A DNA stretch of 64,000 nucleotides from Corylus avellana (GCF_901000735.1 NC_081544.1:36035235-36099234); one strand, 5' to 3'. Positions 49,112 through 64,000 are shown, numbered from the stretch's first letter. Notes: generated by a model not told the origin, from the sequence alone. Numbers and translations: made by a program.

Positions 49112-51785
49112 ATGGATTGTTGGTCTTCTTCTCTCGCCATGGATGACGAATTTGAGAAGCTTGTGATTCGAATGAACCCTCCAAGGTACCACCTTTCACT
49201 CTGTATTACTTTTGTCATTTCTTTATGTTTGTTGGGATTCCATTTTGTGCCAATTTGGTCTTGTTTTTGTGGAATTGAGGTGGTTGGTTGTTTTCTTTTT
49301 CTTTAATTTCCATTTCTTGAGCCGAAAGGTTCGAGCTTGACGGTTTTGGAAACATGGGATCGTGATTTTGTTCCTTGTTAATATGGAATTTGCAGGGTTA
49401 CAATGGATAATGCCTCGAGCAGGACAGCCACTTTGATTAAGGTATTTCATTGAATTCTCTGAATTCTTTTGGATTATATTGTATGCGATTCAAGAACGTC
49501 ACTCTGATACAATGAATATTGTGAATTCTCAGGTTGATAGTGCAAATAGGCGTGGTAGTTTGTTAGAGTTGGTTCAAGTTCTGATAGACTTGAATCTCAT
49601 AATTCGTCGAGCTTACATTTCTTCAGATGGGGAATGGTTCATGGATGGTTAGTTTCTGATCCGCAAATTAATATATATATAAGACCTTGAAACTATGGCT
49701 TGTGATTACCTCTTGTTGCTTCCGTTTGTTCTTTGCAGTATTTCATGTCACTGATCAAAAAGGGAACAAGCTGTTTAAAGATGATATCGCTGAGCAGATT
49801 CAACAGGTAGATCTGCAAAACCAGATTCTGGTTTACATTTTATTTATGTCAATTATGAAGTGCTTAAGAAATAATTACCTTAGAGCTGGAGATGTTAATG
49901 TCATAGTCGGAATTCTAAATGGGGTTTATATTGATATGCTTCTAGGAAGAACTTGGTAGGTAATTTCTACAGTGTTTCTAGTTACTGTATTGAATGGGTT
50001 TGTGGAGTCCTGCAAAATTTTCAAATTAATGTCATCATTAGCCTTGGTATATTTATCCCCGTTTCGAGTAATAGAATTTTTTTTTTTTTTTAATGAAATT
50101 AATAATAGAAGTTTTTATGCACGGTTAAAAGATCAATTTAAAGAGACTTCATAACCCTGCTCTCCCCCACCCAAAAAAAAGAAGCAGAGAAGTGTATAGA
50201 AGCCTCCAATGGCTAGCTACAAGGCCTTTTACTTTAATCACCATCCCCAATTAATTTCATCAACGAGTAGATAATGGATGGACCATCAAAGAAGGATCAG
50301 TGGTTGCTGTCTTATATGTATATACTATAATCTTTTAGCAACATTCTGTGTGGAGCCATGCGAACTCCAAGTCATGTTGATGGTTAATTTTACATGTCAC
50401 AGTCACTTGGACCTATGGGACGCAGCTTCCGGTCCTTGAGAAGGTCTGTGGGCGTCCAAGCTGCCATGGAACACACAACAATTGAATTGACTGGCAGAGA
50501 CAGGCCAGGCCTGCTTTCGGAGGTTTTTGCTGTTCTTGCTGACCTCAAATGTAATGTGGTAGCTGCAGAAGTCTGGACCCACAATTCAAGAATGGCATCA
50601 GTTGTTTACATCACTGACGATGCAACTGGATTGCCAATTGAAAATCCTGATCGTCTTGCTAAGATCAAACAACTTCTTCTGTATGTGTTAAAAGGAGATA
50701 GAGATAAACGAAGTGCCAACACTGCTGTTTCTGTGGGTTCCACTCATAAGGAACGGAGGCTGCATCAAATGATGTATGCTGATCGCGATTATGATATGGA
50801 TGATACAGATTCTATGTCAACCAATGAGAAGAGCAAAGTTTCTGTAACTGTAGAGAATTGTGCAGATAAGGGATATACTGTTGTGAACTTGAGGTGCCCT
50901 GACCGTCCTAAACTATTATTTGATACTGTGTGCACATTGACGGATATGCAATATGTGGTATACCATGCAACTGTCATTGCTGAAGGGCCCGAGGCTTATC
51001 AGGTTCACTTTAATTTCTTTGAATTGCTTTGTTTGCTCTTCTTGTTGGTTTTTTGCTTTACAACAACTATGTTGAAAACATTGGCTTTCTAAGTGAAACG
51101 CTATTCTCGATTGTATTCAAAGATAAATAATTTATTCGTTTTTACATTGCTGTCAAAATTCATTTGTCTCTTGAAGTTTACTTCACGTACAGCTCTGATG
51201 TAAAGAGCCTCACTTGAGTTTTTTCATTCCTTCCATAGGAATATTACATCAGGCATTCGGATGGATGTCCTATTAGTTCTGAAGCAGAGAGGCAAAGGCT
51301 AATTAATTGCTTGGAGGCTGCTATCAAGAGGCGAACTTCTGAGGTACAGACACACAGGGTAATTTAATTCGATGCAAGTTTTTAGTACTTTTCCTTGTGT
51401 TATTTTGATGTTAATGCATATTCATACCATACAGGGTATACGGCTAGAACTTTGCGGCGAAGACAGAATTGGCCTTCTATCTGACGTGACTCGTATATTC
51501 AGAGAAAACGGTCTATCGGTTACTCGAGCCGAGGTCACGACCAGGGGTTCCCAGGCGGTAAATAGTTTTTATGTGACTGATGCATCAGGAAATCCGGTGA
51601 AGAGTGAAATAATTGAGGCAGTCCGTAAAGAGATTGGGTTGACAATACTTCACGTGAAGGACGATGCGTATTTGAAATCTCCACCCCAGGAGAGTGGGAG
51701 TGGGAGGTTCTCTCTGGGTGACCTTTTCCGTTCCAGATCAGAGAAGTTCCTATACACCTTGGGTTTGATAAAGTCATGTTCTTGA
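49112..51785 (+). CDS. ACR4: ACT domain-repeat protein, ACR4-like
   Basis: Seven coding exons with GT..AG junctions: 49112-49185, 49396-49441, 49533-49647, 49739-49806, 50403-51002, 51239-51343, 51435-51785. The joined CDS is 1359 nt, 452 residues, normal for the ACR family. It is built of four ACT domains: about 34-110 ([17 protein letters not shown]), 126-200 ([19 protein letters not shown]), 260-330 ([18 protein letters not shown]) and 339-410 ([20 protein letters not shown]). ACT domains usually bind amino acids or related ligands; ACR proteins are plant-only, have no catalytic domain and are thought to sense amino acids, possibly glutamine. The N-terminus [20 protein letters not shown] and the C-terminus [14 protein letters not shown] resemble ACR4, supporting the first ATG. 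ACR5 is the closest alternative. Confidence 0.93.
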
Positions 51786-54700
51786 GTGTTGAGCAGTTAA
51801 TTAGGGTAAAGAAAACAAAAAGGTGCTCTGTCCAATGCCTGTAACTGTCAGTATTAAGTAATGTCAGTGTAGTTGTAGGTTGTCCTTTTAGAATCCCTTG
51901 TTGATCTTTGGTCAGGCCTCAACCTTTTGCAACCTTTCAACTTGTAAAGTTTCCTGTATATAGAATTAATTTCTTAGCTGCATTTTTTTGGTCAATGTAT
52001 ATTCCTTTCCTTGTTTTGTTTGCATACTTTGGTCTTCAAGTGCTCTGCAACTGCTTTATTACTTCCAAAGATTCTTCTTTTTCTTTATTGTGGCTTCTGT
52101 AAAAGGGCCAGATAAGTGCGTGCTTAAGCAGAAAATGACATGTAAAAATGAGAAAACGGGGGCTTAAAAAACATCTTACTCAATATATATATATAAAAAA
52201 AATAGATTAAATTAATCATCAAGGGAACCAACCTCCCCGATCCCCTGAATCCTCTGAAATGAGGCGCCGCCGAGATTGAATTGTTGCTATTGAAGATTGT
52301 AATAGAGGGAGTGTGATGAGATAGATTGATGTCATGATGTGCAAAAGTTCTTCTCAAGTAGCTTTCATTCTCGGCATTTGTTTGAAGTGGCAGCTAGTGC
52401 TATGGTAGGTAAGGTCACTACTGAGCCAGTAACCTTTTCAACTCTCTGCACTCCTCCATGTGGCGTGAGTGGTGTGAGAGCTAGTTATCACTTTCACTAC
52501 TTTCTTTACCAACTTCTATTAGCCATTGGAATCTCGTACAACGATATTGTCCCCTGCATAAACAATAAACAATCCCCATCCCTTCCATTTGTATATTGTG
52601 CTGCTTTGTTCTTTATTGTAATATTTTACCAATACAAGTTGTTTGATCCCGGCCACTTGCTAAATCCAGGACAAAATTATACAATGTTTTCAACATTTTG
52701 ATTATTAGCTTTCGTTTTTAGAGTTGTGCTATTTCATAGTTGTCTAAGATATGCTTTTGAAACTTTAGATTAGTTTCAATTGGATACTTTTCTTCTATAT
52801 CACTAGTGCTGCTTTATGGTTTTAATTATTGTTTCAAGTACAAGAGAGTGACCATTTACATGACAACCACTAAACACAGTAGACTTGTTCTGGAATAAGT
52901 ATGTCACCATAAAAATCATATTTTCAATAATTACGTTTTCAAATTGATATTTTTTTTTTGTAAATTCGCACGTTTTTTAAATAGACTACAAACCCAAATT
53001 TGCTGCCCTATGCTATTTTGCCTACCCAACCGATAAGATTTAGACTTAAATTAAGAAGAATGATGGGATAAGGAACTCAATTATTAGAACTTAAATAGTC
53101 TGTCGACATAAAACACGACAAATTTCTTTTGATAGGCAAACAAATTGACATGAACACCATGACAATTCAAGCTTTACAAATTAAAAGAAAAAATAAATAA
53201 GAAGAAACAAAGAATGAAGACACTAAGACAAAAACACAAAATCTTGATGATCAATTAATTAGGCACCATTTAATTTGATAGGATGATGATGACTTCAATG
53301 ATTTTGTAATTTAGACTTTTGCTTTGAAAAGTCCACCGACAAAATCTCCATACCGAGGGAGGGGCCATCACGCATCTCCACGCCCACATGTCTTGCCCCT
53401 CACCGATTGAGGCCTTGCCTTACACGTGTCAAAATCTCAGCTACACAACAGCCGCCAGTACACGTGGGGCCCTGCCCCTGTTTTTTGTCGAGGCCACTTA
53501 CTTTGCTGGCCCTCTCGCTCTTCTTTTTCAATTAGGATCTTTTACAATATTAAAAAAATAATAAATTTTTAAATTATGTAATTTTTGTCCTTTTATACAT
53601 TGAAATGTTTGAAAAATATCACTTATTAAAAATGTGGTATGTTCTAGTTGAGAATTAAGCATATTTTTATCAAGTTCTTATTTTTTATGTTGTAAAAAAG
53701 TTTTGAATAAAAAATTATTTTTTAATTTTGTGAAGAAGAGCCTCTATAAAAGTAAAGAGAAAGTTATAATTCTTTTTAGTTACTTCAATAATATGTCACA
53801 TTAAATTTTTTTTTAGTTATCTCAATAACATGCCACATTTTTCAAGCATTTCAGTGTATAAAAAAAAAAAAAAAAAAAAAAGTTTGTAAGGATCTTGCTG
53901 ATCCCTCCCTCTCTAGTCTCTACTCCGTTTGTACAGTAACCGAGTTGGATCTCCTTTTTATGGTTCACCATAGTCACGTGGTCGGTATCGTATCGAATCC
54001 TCCTCGAAGCACGTCTGGAGCTGAATTCCTACCAGGCCAGTCTTATCATCGTCAATTTATGACATTGAAGTCTGCTACGGTCGTGCTCACCGCCTACTTC
54101 CTGCGCTTGCATCTAGCACGTGTTGATTGGTGCCACGCAAGTGCATAAGTAAGGCATTTTGCATGCAATAAAAAGTTTTGAATCAAGAAAAGCCAAAAAT
54201 GTAGTCTTACTTAAAAAAAGGAAAAAGAAAAAAAAAGAAAAAAAGGGTAGTCTTATCCTATTTTATAGAGCAACTTTCCCTGGATCATTTATATGATTGG
54301 AGTCTAGACTTGTTTGAATGAGAAACTTTTATAGAGTAACTTTTCCTCAATCATTTATATCAATTATAGAGTAACCTTTTCACTATCATTTATCATTTAT
54401 ATGATTGAAGTCTAGCTTCCGGCTTTAATTCAAAAAAAAAAAAAAAAAAATTCCCTTTTTGTTTTTTCTTTTTTTTAATTTTTTTTAACAAACAAAATAA
54501 ATTATAAAAATATTCATAAAATGTTAAAAACTATTTTTATTTTTATGTCACATCAAAATATTTTTTTCAATAAGAAAAAATAAAACCAAATAACAAACGA
54601 AGAGTAAACGTATGTGGGGGCTCCTATACAAGATTTCTCCATTTATTTTCTCTGTCCCACTATGCAGGGCTAGATGTACAATTTTCTCTTGCATTTTTTT

Positions 54701-55410
54701 TTTTTTTTTAGTTAACAATATGATAAATGGGAAAGGGGATTAAGGAGAATCTTTTCCATTTTTTATTCTTACATAGGATAAAAAAGAAAGAGAAGTGGGA
54801 ATACTTTTATAATAATGATGAGAAATAGCCCATTTGGCAACAGAATGTGCCAAGAGATTAACTCTCTTAAAAACCTTGGTGGCAGACTAAGAAAAGAAGG
54901 AAAAAAGATTACAGGTGTTGATTTGCCTATTTATGGTAAGGTAATCCTATATACCATGGATCGGGATTCCTGTAATTAGTATTATAAGAGATTCTTTGTA
55001 ACTATGACAAGAACCTGTGTACCCAAACAATTTTGGGCTACTCAAATAGGTAAACCCTGTGAGATATATTATACACTCAAACTCTCTCTTTGCCATAATT
55101 TTTAAAATTATTATTTGACCAAAATTTAATAATATTTTAAAAAATCTCGTTAAGAAGTGTAAAAATAAGAATAAGAAAGTGAGAGCGTGTGACATTACTC
55201 AACCCCATTGATAGCCTTCCCTAATTGCAATCGGGATGACTACAATCCGAGTTGAAAATTGCCAATTCCGATTATTCATCTCACAACTTTCTCTATAAGT
55301 GATACCAAAATATCAGTATTTTTAACATATTTTCAAAAGAAGAGGTGTGGATAGCATATTTCACATTGTTATTATAAAATAATATAAATATGCATATGAA
55401 TGATAGGAGG
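51786..55410. other. Intergenic region right of ACR4
   Basis: The ACR4 3' UTR runs to about 52100. After that there is no gene I can support. Two GC-richer islands occur: 53330-53520, with CACGTG G-boxes at 53423-53428 and 53461-53466, and 53900-54150, with another at 53975-53980. Irregular repeats of a TATAGAGTAAC..ATCATTTATAT unit occur at 54260-54415. The rest is AT-rich with poly-A/T tracts. Confidence 0.45.
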
Positions 55411-55567
55411 AGTAGTGATTTTTGACACACCGGCATGCTTGATCAATAAGCACCCCGGAGTTAAAATATATTTTTGCTGTTCAAATATTATTTTAATAAT
55501 ATTTTATAATATTTTAACACTGGCGTGCTTACCATTCAAGCACGCCGGTATGCCAAAAATCACTACT
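55411..55567. mobile_element. Short MITE with 31-bp imperfect terminal inverted repeats
   Basis: The left end AGTAGTGATTTTTGACACAC and the right end (reverse complement AGTAGTGATTTTTGGCATAC) match over about 31 bp with three mismatches. Inside are further inverted GCATGCTTG/AAGCACGCC motifs. Total 157 bp, AT-rich centre, no coding capacity. A clear target duplication was not found. Confidence 0.75.
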
Positions 55568-56552
55568 TAAATGATAAATGTTCATATTCCAAAAATGATT
55601 ATGATGGTGACAATAAGGCTGCGTGAGAAGGGTGTCAGCAAAATAATGATAATGAATGGATGAAACTTCAATGATGGCGTAACTTTATTTAATTGGTACA
55701 AGGGGAGGGCCCCATCTCAACAACAATAGCCCAACAAACGCGCAGCATATCTAGAAAGTGGGCACACTCCCTCTCTCGTGTACGAGAAATTAACCTAACA
55801 ATAACATACCCATTTATGTATCTAAAGGAACCTTCGTAGCACCCATTAATTATGGTATGTTATGTATCAATCCTATACACGTGGACTAGCATTAGCTTTC
55901 CAGAATTTAGTGGGTTAATGGGCATATAAGCAACAAAAACCAACTTGCAGGAGAGAAAGTACACCTCATATAAATATCTTATGTGGAACATTGCGCATGT
56001 AAAACGTGCCCTATTTTTAAGTCGAATCTTGGGACCGGTCAACTGCAGAGGATAGCTAGCTAGCTCAGCCCATTAGACCCATTAAAGGGTCCACTTAATT
56101 TTAGATGGACGCGCGATTCTTACGTCGCAAGGAGCTAAAGACAGCCCTAATGGGTCTCAGTAGCTCCCACCTAGACCCTTTAATGAACTTCTCGCTGCCC
56201 AGCCCCAACAAAAGCAGCGGGTTATGAGATCAACTAAAGCGCTCATAAGCAAACTAAAAGTATACCGCCAGCATTGGCAATAACACATTAGCCCATTGCC
56301 ATCTGATTCAAAGAGTACATTAATGCATAAAAATTCCACTGTATTCAAGGACCCTCATCCTTCAGCCAAGAATTCTCTAATCTGGTTACACCCAATTCTA
56401 GAACTCTATATCTTCTGGGATTGAAACAAACCAAAAATCCTTTCTCCTTCGGTGCAGAACTCATCCAAAGAAAAGCCCTCTAAATTGGGCGTAGTAGTTG
56501 AAAAGTTCTCAAGTGAAGCAAAGGGAAGATAAAACAACTAGAAATACCCACA
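55568..56552. other. Intergenic region between the MITE and the cyclophilin gene
   Basis: No gene seen. The part nearest 56552 is probably the cyclophilin 3' UTR (minus strand). Positions 56060-56230 contain an inverted pair of CCATTAGACCCATTAAAGGG-like and GGGTCTCAG..GACCCTTTAATGA-like segments, perhaps another small MITE. Confidence 0.4.
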
Positions 56553-59971
<3,419 letters not shown>

Positions 59972-60028
59972 CGAGGGAGAGAATTTGTGTGCGTGTGTTT
60001 TGGGGAGTGGAAGGTGGTGACTGGTGAG

Positions 60029-60056
60029 TGAGTGAGTGATAAGCCAAATGAAACGG
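60029..60056. repeat. 28-bp perfect inverted repeat, left arm
   Basis: The sequence contains GAGTGAGTGATAAGCCAAAT and ends AAACGG. Its exact reverse complement is at 60234-60261, with 177 bp between the arms. The left arm is within 100 bp of the cyclophilin start codon, so it is probably in its 5' UTR or core promoter. Confidence 0.9.
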
Positions 60057-60233
60057 GTCGGGCGGGTTTTGTTGTTGTTGTTGGAGAAGAACGATTAGTT
60101 CAAGAGACGGTGTGTCGAAATGACACAAACTTCCACTTACTTTAGTTCCAAATGACGATTGCACCCTCGGGCATCCCACGGGAATATCCGCCCAAATGCA
60201 ATCTCTAATTTCATAATTTTACTTAGGAAAATG

Positions 60234-60261
60234 CCGTTTCATTTGGCTTATCACTCACTCA
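60234..60261. repeat. 28-bp perfect inverted repeat, right arm
   Basis: Starts CCGTTTCATTTGGCTTATC; exact reverse complement of 60029-60056. Confidence 0.9.
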
Positions 60262-60923
60262 AAAAGGAAAATTTCTTTTTCTTTAGAAGAACACTTACAA
60301 AAAATATATATTATTCCTGAATTATTCATCGAGCAATTGCTATGCTAAAATAATATCACTGGCACATGAGGGAATTTCCTTTAACCAAGTTGTATCTATG
60401 ACTTGCTTTTACTAGCCACTTTAGCTAATCTATGGGCTGCCAATTTTTTAAATAAAAAATAAAAAATATCCCTAATACATCACCATATGATATGACTCAT
60501 ATTTGGCCGAAAAGTGTAACCTCACCAGATCAAACTTTCGATCGGAAATTTTAAAAGTTCATTTTGTATTATTCAAAAATTAAGGTAATTTTTTAAATTA
60601 TCATTAAATTTATAATTAATTATTATTAAATTTTAATCAAATAATAATTTTAAAAACCACCTTAACACCCGACAAAATTTCTAAAATTACTCATTTTAAG
60701 GGGTTACTGCCAAAAAGAGCCTCCACGTCTCGTAGGACCATACTAGTAATCCGAACAGAAAAATTGTTAGATGTCTTTTCTTTTTGTGTACAACGTTTTA
60801 CAGTTCGACCCAATAACCACAAAGTCGCCACTACATCTACTTTATGAGAAATTTTGACAATTTTTACTCGACCCTTTTGGGTGCTTGTCACCAAATCCCC
60901 AGGTCTGAGTCTTTGTTGCCAGA

Positions 60924-63100
60924 ATGGCAGTGAGATTAAAACCTCTGCTTTCACTTCCATTACCTCCTTGCCATTTCAATTATTCTCCACGACCCTTTGT
61001 CTATTTTTCAAAGAAATCCCAGCCAACAATCTCTGCAGCGAAAATGGCTACCAGTGGAACAGATAAAACATCTCCTTCCCCCACAAAAATAATAGATTCA
61101 CATTTGCACGTGTGGGCATCTCCGCAAGAGGTAAACCTCACCCCCACAACACTCTCAATTCATGGATTTTGTTTCAATATAAGCACTTCTGGAAATCACT
61201 TTTCTTGTTTCTCAGAAAGCTGACATGGGCGAGTGAAATTTTGCATTTATTTATTTTTTCTTTCTTTGTGAAGGCTGCGGATAAATACCCTTACTTTCCT
61301 GGCCAAGAACCCACTTTACCAGCACATGTCGATTTCTTACTTGAGGTGTGCCTTTTATGCAACTTATTTATGTTTATCTCTCTCGGTACTTCATGCTTTA
61401 TTCGATGATGCTTTGAGGAAGTTCTTTCGATTTGTTGGAAACATATTGGAAATTTACAGTTTTTGGACACGAACTAATTCCATTTTTTCCCCATCTAGCT
61501 GAATATTTATTGTCACTATATGTTTGTTTCTATCCACAGTGTATGAAAGAAGCAGGTGTAGATGGTGCACTGATTGTACAGCCCATTAACCATAAGTTTG
61601 ATCATTCTCTGGTGACAAGGTGTGTTGGAACTATATAATGTTTTCTCGTATGCACTAGATTTTGTTTTACCCTCGTTATTTTTATTTTGTATTATTATTA
61701 TTTTTTTTCTTGGCCTGGGTGAAAAATGTAGTGCATAGAGCATTCTCATTTTGGCAGCTATGTAGCAAAAATGGGCAAAAAAGTAGCCTCATTCGGCTAG
61801 TCATTTTAGCTTAAAAAATGGCTTGTTGCCACTGTGTTTGGCAAACTTTAAATTTTCTGAGCACTATTAAAGCTCAACCATACATAAATAAACCAATAAA
61901 TATGTAAAAGAAAAAATCAATCATATTCTCTCTCCTCTTTAGGAATAGTGAAAGTGGATAGTTAAAATAGAGAGTGGAATGTAGGTACTTTGAAAAAGTG
62001 GGTAGCTAAAAAAAAAAGTGATTCTTTAATTAAATTTGCTGAGATGTGAATGCTTTAATGCGAATATCTAACAACTCATGTAGAACCCAGCAGCTGAAAT
62101 GGTATATTGGTCCTCGCCTCATGGAAGTTCATCGGTTGTTGGCATGTTTTTAGCACTCCTACACTTTTGAGCCATACTCCATCCAAGAAGTGGCCTTTTG
62201 TTTGTGTTAGCTAAACAATGAATTGGCGGGACTCTTTAGTTGGATGTTTCATTTTTTTCTTGATGTGTGCCGTTGATCGCAGTTCTCTTTATTTTATTGC
62301 TTTCATGTTATGGTCTTTATCATTTAATGCTACAAGGTAATGCCTTATGCCAAGTCAATCACTGGACAGTGTCCTGGAGAAGTACCCAACCAAATTTGTT
62401 GGTTGCTGCCTTGCAAATCCGGCAGAAGATGGAAGTGGGGTTAAGCAATTTGAAGATCTAGTTTTAAAGGTCTGAGTCAATCTCATATAATCATGTACCA
62501 ACTGTTTTGTCTCAGAGGAATTATATTGACACAATCTTCTTTCATGCCAGGATGGCTATCGAGCTGTTCGCTTTAATCCATATTTATGGCCATCTGGTCA
62601 ACAGGTAGTAATCACCAAGTAGGCATTGTCACTTCTGTTTATCCTGAAATTATTTTCTTTCCTCCCTTTGTCATCGTGTAATCATTTTCTGGACTAGTTA
62701 GTTCATTTTCTAGGATGAAGCAAGGAAATTTTCTTCTTTTTTCTCATACACTTAAGAATGCTGATTGTCCACTCTGGCCTCAGACGTATCCCACGCAAGT
62801 AACTGGTTCGTAAATATAAGAATAAAATGATCTGTTCAGATCTAAGACTGGAAGTTTCTTTTCAGAACTCACATCAAATGGTCTGCAGTCCGTATGATAG
62901 AGAATCATATAAAATGCAACCCAATACCATTCCGATGTTATGTAAATTTCCTTGCAGTCTCCCAAACGTTGTATCCTGATGTCCTTCATTTTTTTCTTCT
63001 TCATGTTTTATTGTTTTTGCAGATGACAAATGAAGTTGGGAAGACAATTTTCTCCAGGGCAGGAGAACTTGGAGTACCAGTGGGTTTTCTGTGTATGAAG
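60924..63100 (+). CDS. Amidohydrolase-2 family protein, 3'-incomplete
   Basis: Six coding exons were found: 60924-61130, 61274-61345, 61540-61619, 62370-62469, 62551-62604, 63023-63100; phases agree throughout and give 197 residues. The product starts with a likely transit peptide, then IIDSHLHVWAS (metal-binding H60-x-H62 of amidohydrolases), YPYFPGQEPTLPAHVDFLL, ALIVQPINHKFDHS, KYPTKFVGCCLANPAEDG and GYRAVRFNPYLWPSG. These fit the amidohydrolase-2 superfamily of TIM-barrel metal hydrolases and lactonase-like enzymes; the substrate is unknown. A second ATG at codon 41 would give a form without the transit sequence. Intron 3 holds a MITE-like insert. The C-terminal half, with the remaining metal ligands, is not seen before the 108-N gap and must lie to the right. 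Confidence 0.85.
61738..62055. mobile_element. MITE-like insert in amidohydrolase intron 3
   Basis: The left end GAGCATTCTCATTTTGGCAG and the right end (reverse complement AGCATTCACATCTCAGCAAA) form an imperfect terminal inverted repeat, of the AGCATTC-type seen in many plant MITEs. The middle is AT-rich and non-coding. The target duplication is not clear. Confidence 0.5.
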
Positions 63101-63406
63101 GTATTACATCTTTTCTACTTAACTCAAAAGCGCATAAGCAAAAATAAAACAAAAATTTAGCAAAAATTCTCAACTTATTCAAAAATTTATTTTAGCTGAC
63201 TGCTCTGTTTTTGCAAGCTTGTTGATCCAAGTGGCATAGTGATTCAACTCAGTTTTTCATATGCTTGATCACTTTGCAGTCACCTACTTAGTGGCTGGGA
63301 CAACAATTGGCACATAAATATCAGATGCCAGTGGTAAAGATGATAATGTAGCTGCTTATTAAATCTAGAGTTTTGGTAGGCAATATGTTTTGGACTTTCT
63401 CTCTCT
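63101..63406. other. Amidohydrolase intron sequence
   Basis: After the donor at 63101 there is no further recognisable exon. Presumed intron of the amidohydrolase gene, probably enlarged by the repetitive sequence that follows. Confidence 0.5.
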
Positions 63407-63537
63407 AGACGAGAGACTCTCACTCTAGAATTCTCCTAGTTTTCTCTATTTCCTCTCTAGCGGAGGCGCGTGCAGGCGCGTTTCCGCTAGACCTAGGTTC
63501 GGGATCGTGGGATGCGTTTGCAATGGACAGGATGGAG
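63407..63537. repeat. Repeat-derived GC-richer segment next to gap
   Basis: Begins CTAGACGAGAGACTCTCACT; its first 40 bp are repeated exactly at 63961-64000. The GC-rich continuation (GGAGGCGCGTGCAGGCGCG) and position at a gap suggest the 5' region of a repetitive element, perhaps a LINE leader, but no coding domain is visible to prove it. Confidence 0.5.
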
Positions 63538-63645
63538 NNNNNNNNNNNNNNNNNNNNNNNNNNNNNNNNNNNNNNNNNNNNNNNNNNNNNNNNNNNNNNN
63601 NNNNNNNNNNNNNNNNNNNNNNNNNNNNNNNNNNNNNNNNNNNNN
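63538..63645. other. Assembly gap, 108 N
   Basis: One hundred and eight N inside the presumed amidohydrolase intron. Its non-round length suggests an estimated size, unlike the 100-N gap. Confidence 1.
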
Positions 63646-64000
63646 AAACTTCTTTTTGCTTCCTTGGCATGTATTAACACTATTTCAGCTCACAATTATC
63701 TCTAAAACAAAAGGCGTGAACTAAAATTGCCAAATTCAAGCCTATACCTATAATGTGTATAAGTGGAGCCTCTTTACATGAACATATTAGAATGTTTGTA
63801 TTTCACTTATTTATGGGTAAAGCCTCAAAGCAGAGCTTGAGCTTGACTCAATTGTTAAAAAAATAAAAACTTGTATTAGAACTGAGCTTGATTTTAAACA
63901 ACTTGGATAACCCTTTCTATATTGTCTTGAACATTGTGATGGACTTGGGGAATCATCTTTCTAGACGAGAGACTCTCACTCTAGAATTCTCCTAGTTTTC
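63646..64000. other. Right edge of window
   Basis: Unrecognised AT-rich sequence, probably still amidohydrolase intron, ending in a second copy of the 40-bp CTAGACGAGAG segment (63961-64000) that runs out of the window. Confidence 0.5.

Larger units (their letters stand above)
59972..60923. promoter_or_regulatory. Divergent intergenic/promoter region, cyclophilin and amidohydrolase
   Basis: The 952 bp between the two start codons must hold both promoters and leaders. It contains a perfect 28-bp inverted repeat (60029-60056 and 60234-60261), an AT-rich middle (60400-60660) and a more GC-balanced stretch at 60690-60923 leading into the amidohydrolase. The minus-strand frame at 60691-60960 overlaps the amidohydrolase start and is not supported as a gene. 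Confidence 0.5.

Noticed and set aside
60691..60960. Minus-strand ORF of 89 codons overlapping the amidohydrolase start
   Set aside because: Overlaps a better-supported first exon on the plus strand and has no family match I recognise.

Overview
This is a plant nuclear window, most likely from a woody rosid eudicot. It has AT-rich intergenic DNA, intron-containing genes with GT..AG junctions, plastid transit peptides, a plant-specific TCP factor, and many plant transposable-element relics (LINE, tRNA-like SINE, solo LTR, hAT- and MULE-like MITEs). The species cannot be fixed from sequence alone.

The dominant structural fact is a direct repeat of about 20 kb. Positions 4392-24686 and 25690-44802 are nearly identical and carry the same three genes in the same order: a plastidic P2-type glucose-6-phosphate dehydrogenase (10 coding exons), a small secreted six-cysteine defensin-like protein, and an intronless class I TCP transcription factor. 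The left copy ends exactly at a 100-N gap (24687-24786). The right copy starts just after an hAT-like element whose left end lies in that gap. The copies differ by SNPs, microsatellite lengths, a 36-bp tandem unit, an hAT insertion and a 1.1-kb LINE insertion with a clean target-site duplication. This looks more like two haplotypes laid end to end by the assembler (a retained haplotig) than a real recent duplication. If so, the locus has one G6PDH-DEFL-TCP set.

Layout: 1-3135 AT-rich DNA with a 27-bp minisatellite and a SINE; 3315-3983 a DUF761-type membrane protein gene; 4392-24686 copy 1; 24787-25689 hAT element; 25690-44802 copy 2; 44803-48900 intergenic with a 535-bp MITE; 49112-51785 an ACR4-like four-ACT-domain protein (7 exons); 51786-56552 intergenic; 56553-59971 (minus) a plastid cyclophilin like CYP20-2 (7 exons); and from 60924 a divergent, 3'-incomplete amidohydrolase-2 family gene that runs toward a second gap of 108 N (63538-63645).

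Functional themes: G6PDH (stromal NADPH supply) and the CYP20-2-type cyclophilin are both plastid proteins. From memory, their Arabidopsis counterparts G6PD2 and CYP20-2 are adjacent (At5g13110 and At5g13120), so this may be an old conserved gene neighbourhood expanded by insertions. I see no operon-like or defence-system organisation and no convincing undescribed multi-gene system. The most useful observations are the haplotype-like duplication, the insertion polymorphisms that support it, and several precisely bounded transposon insertions.
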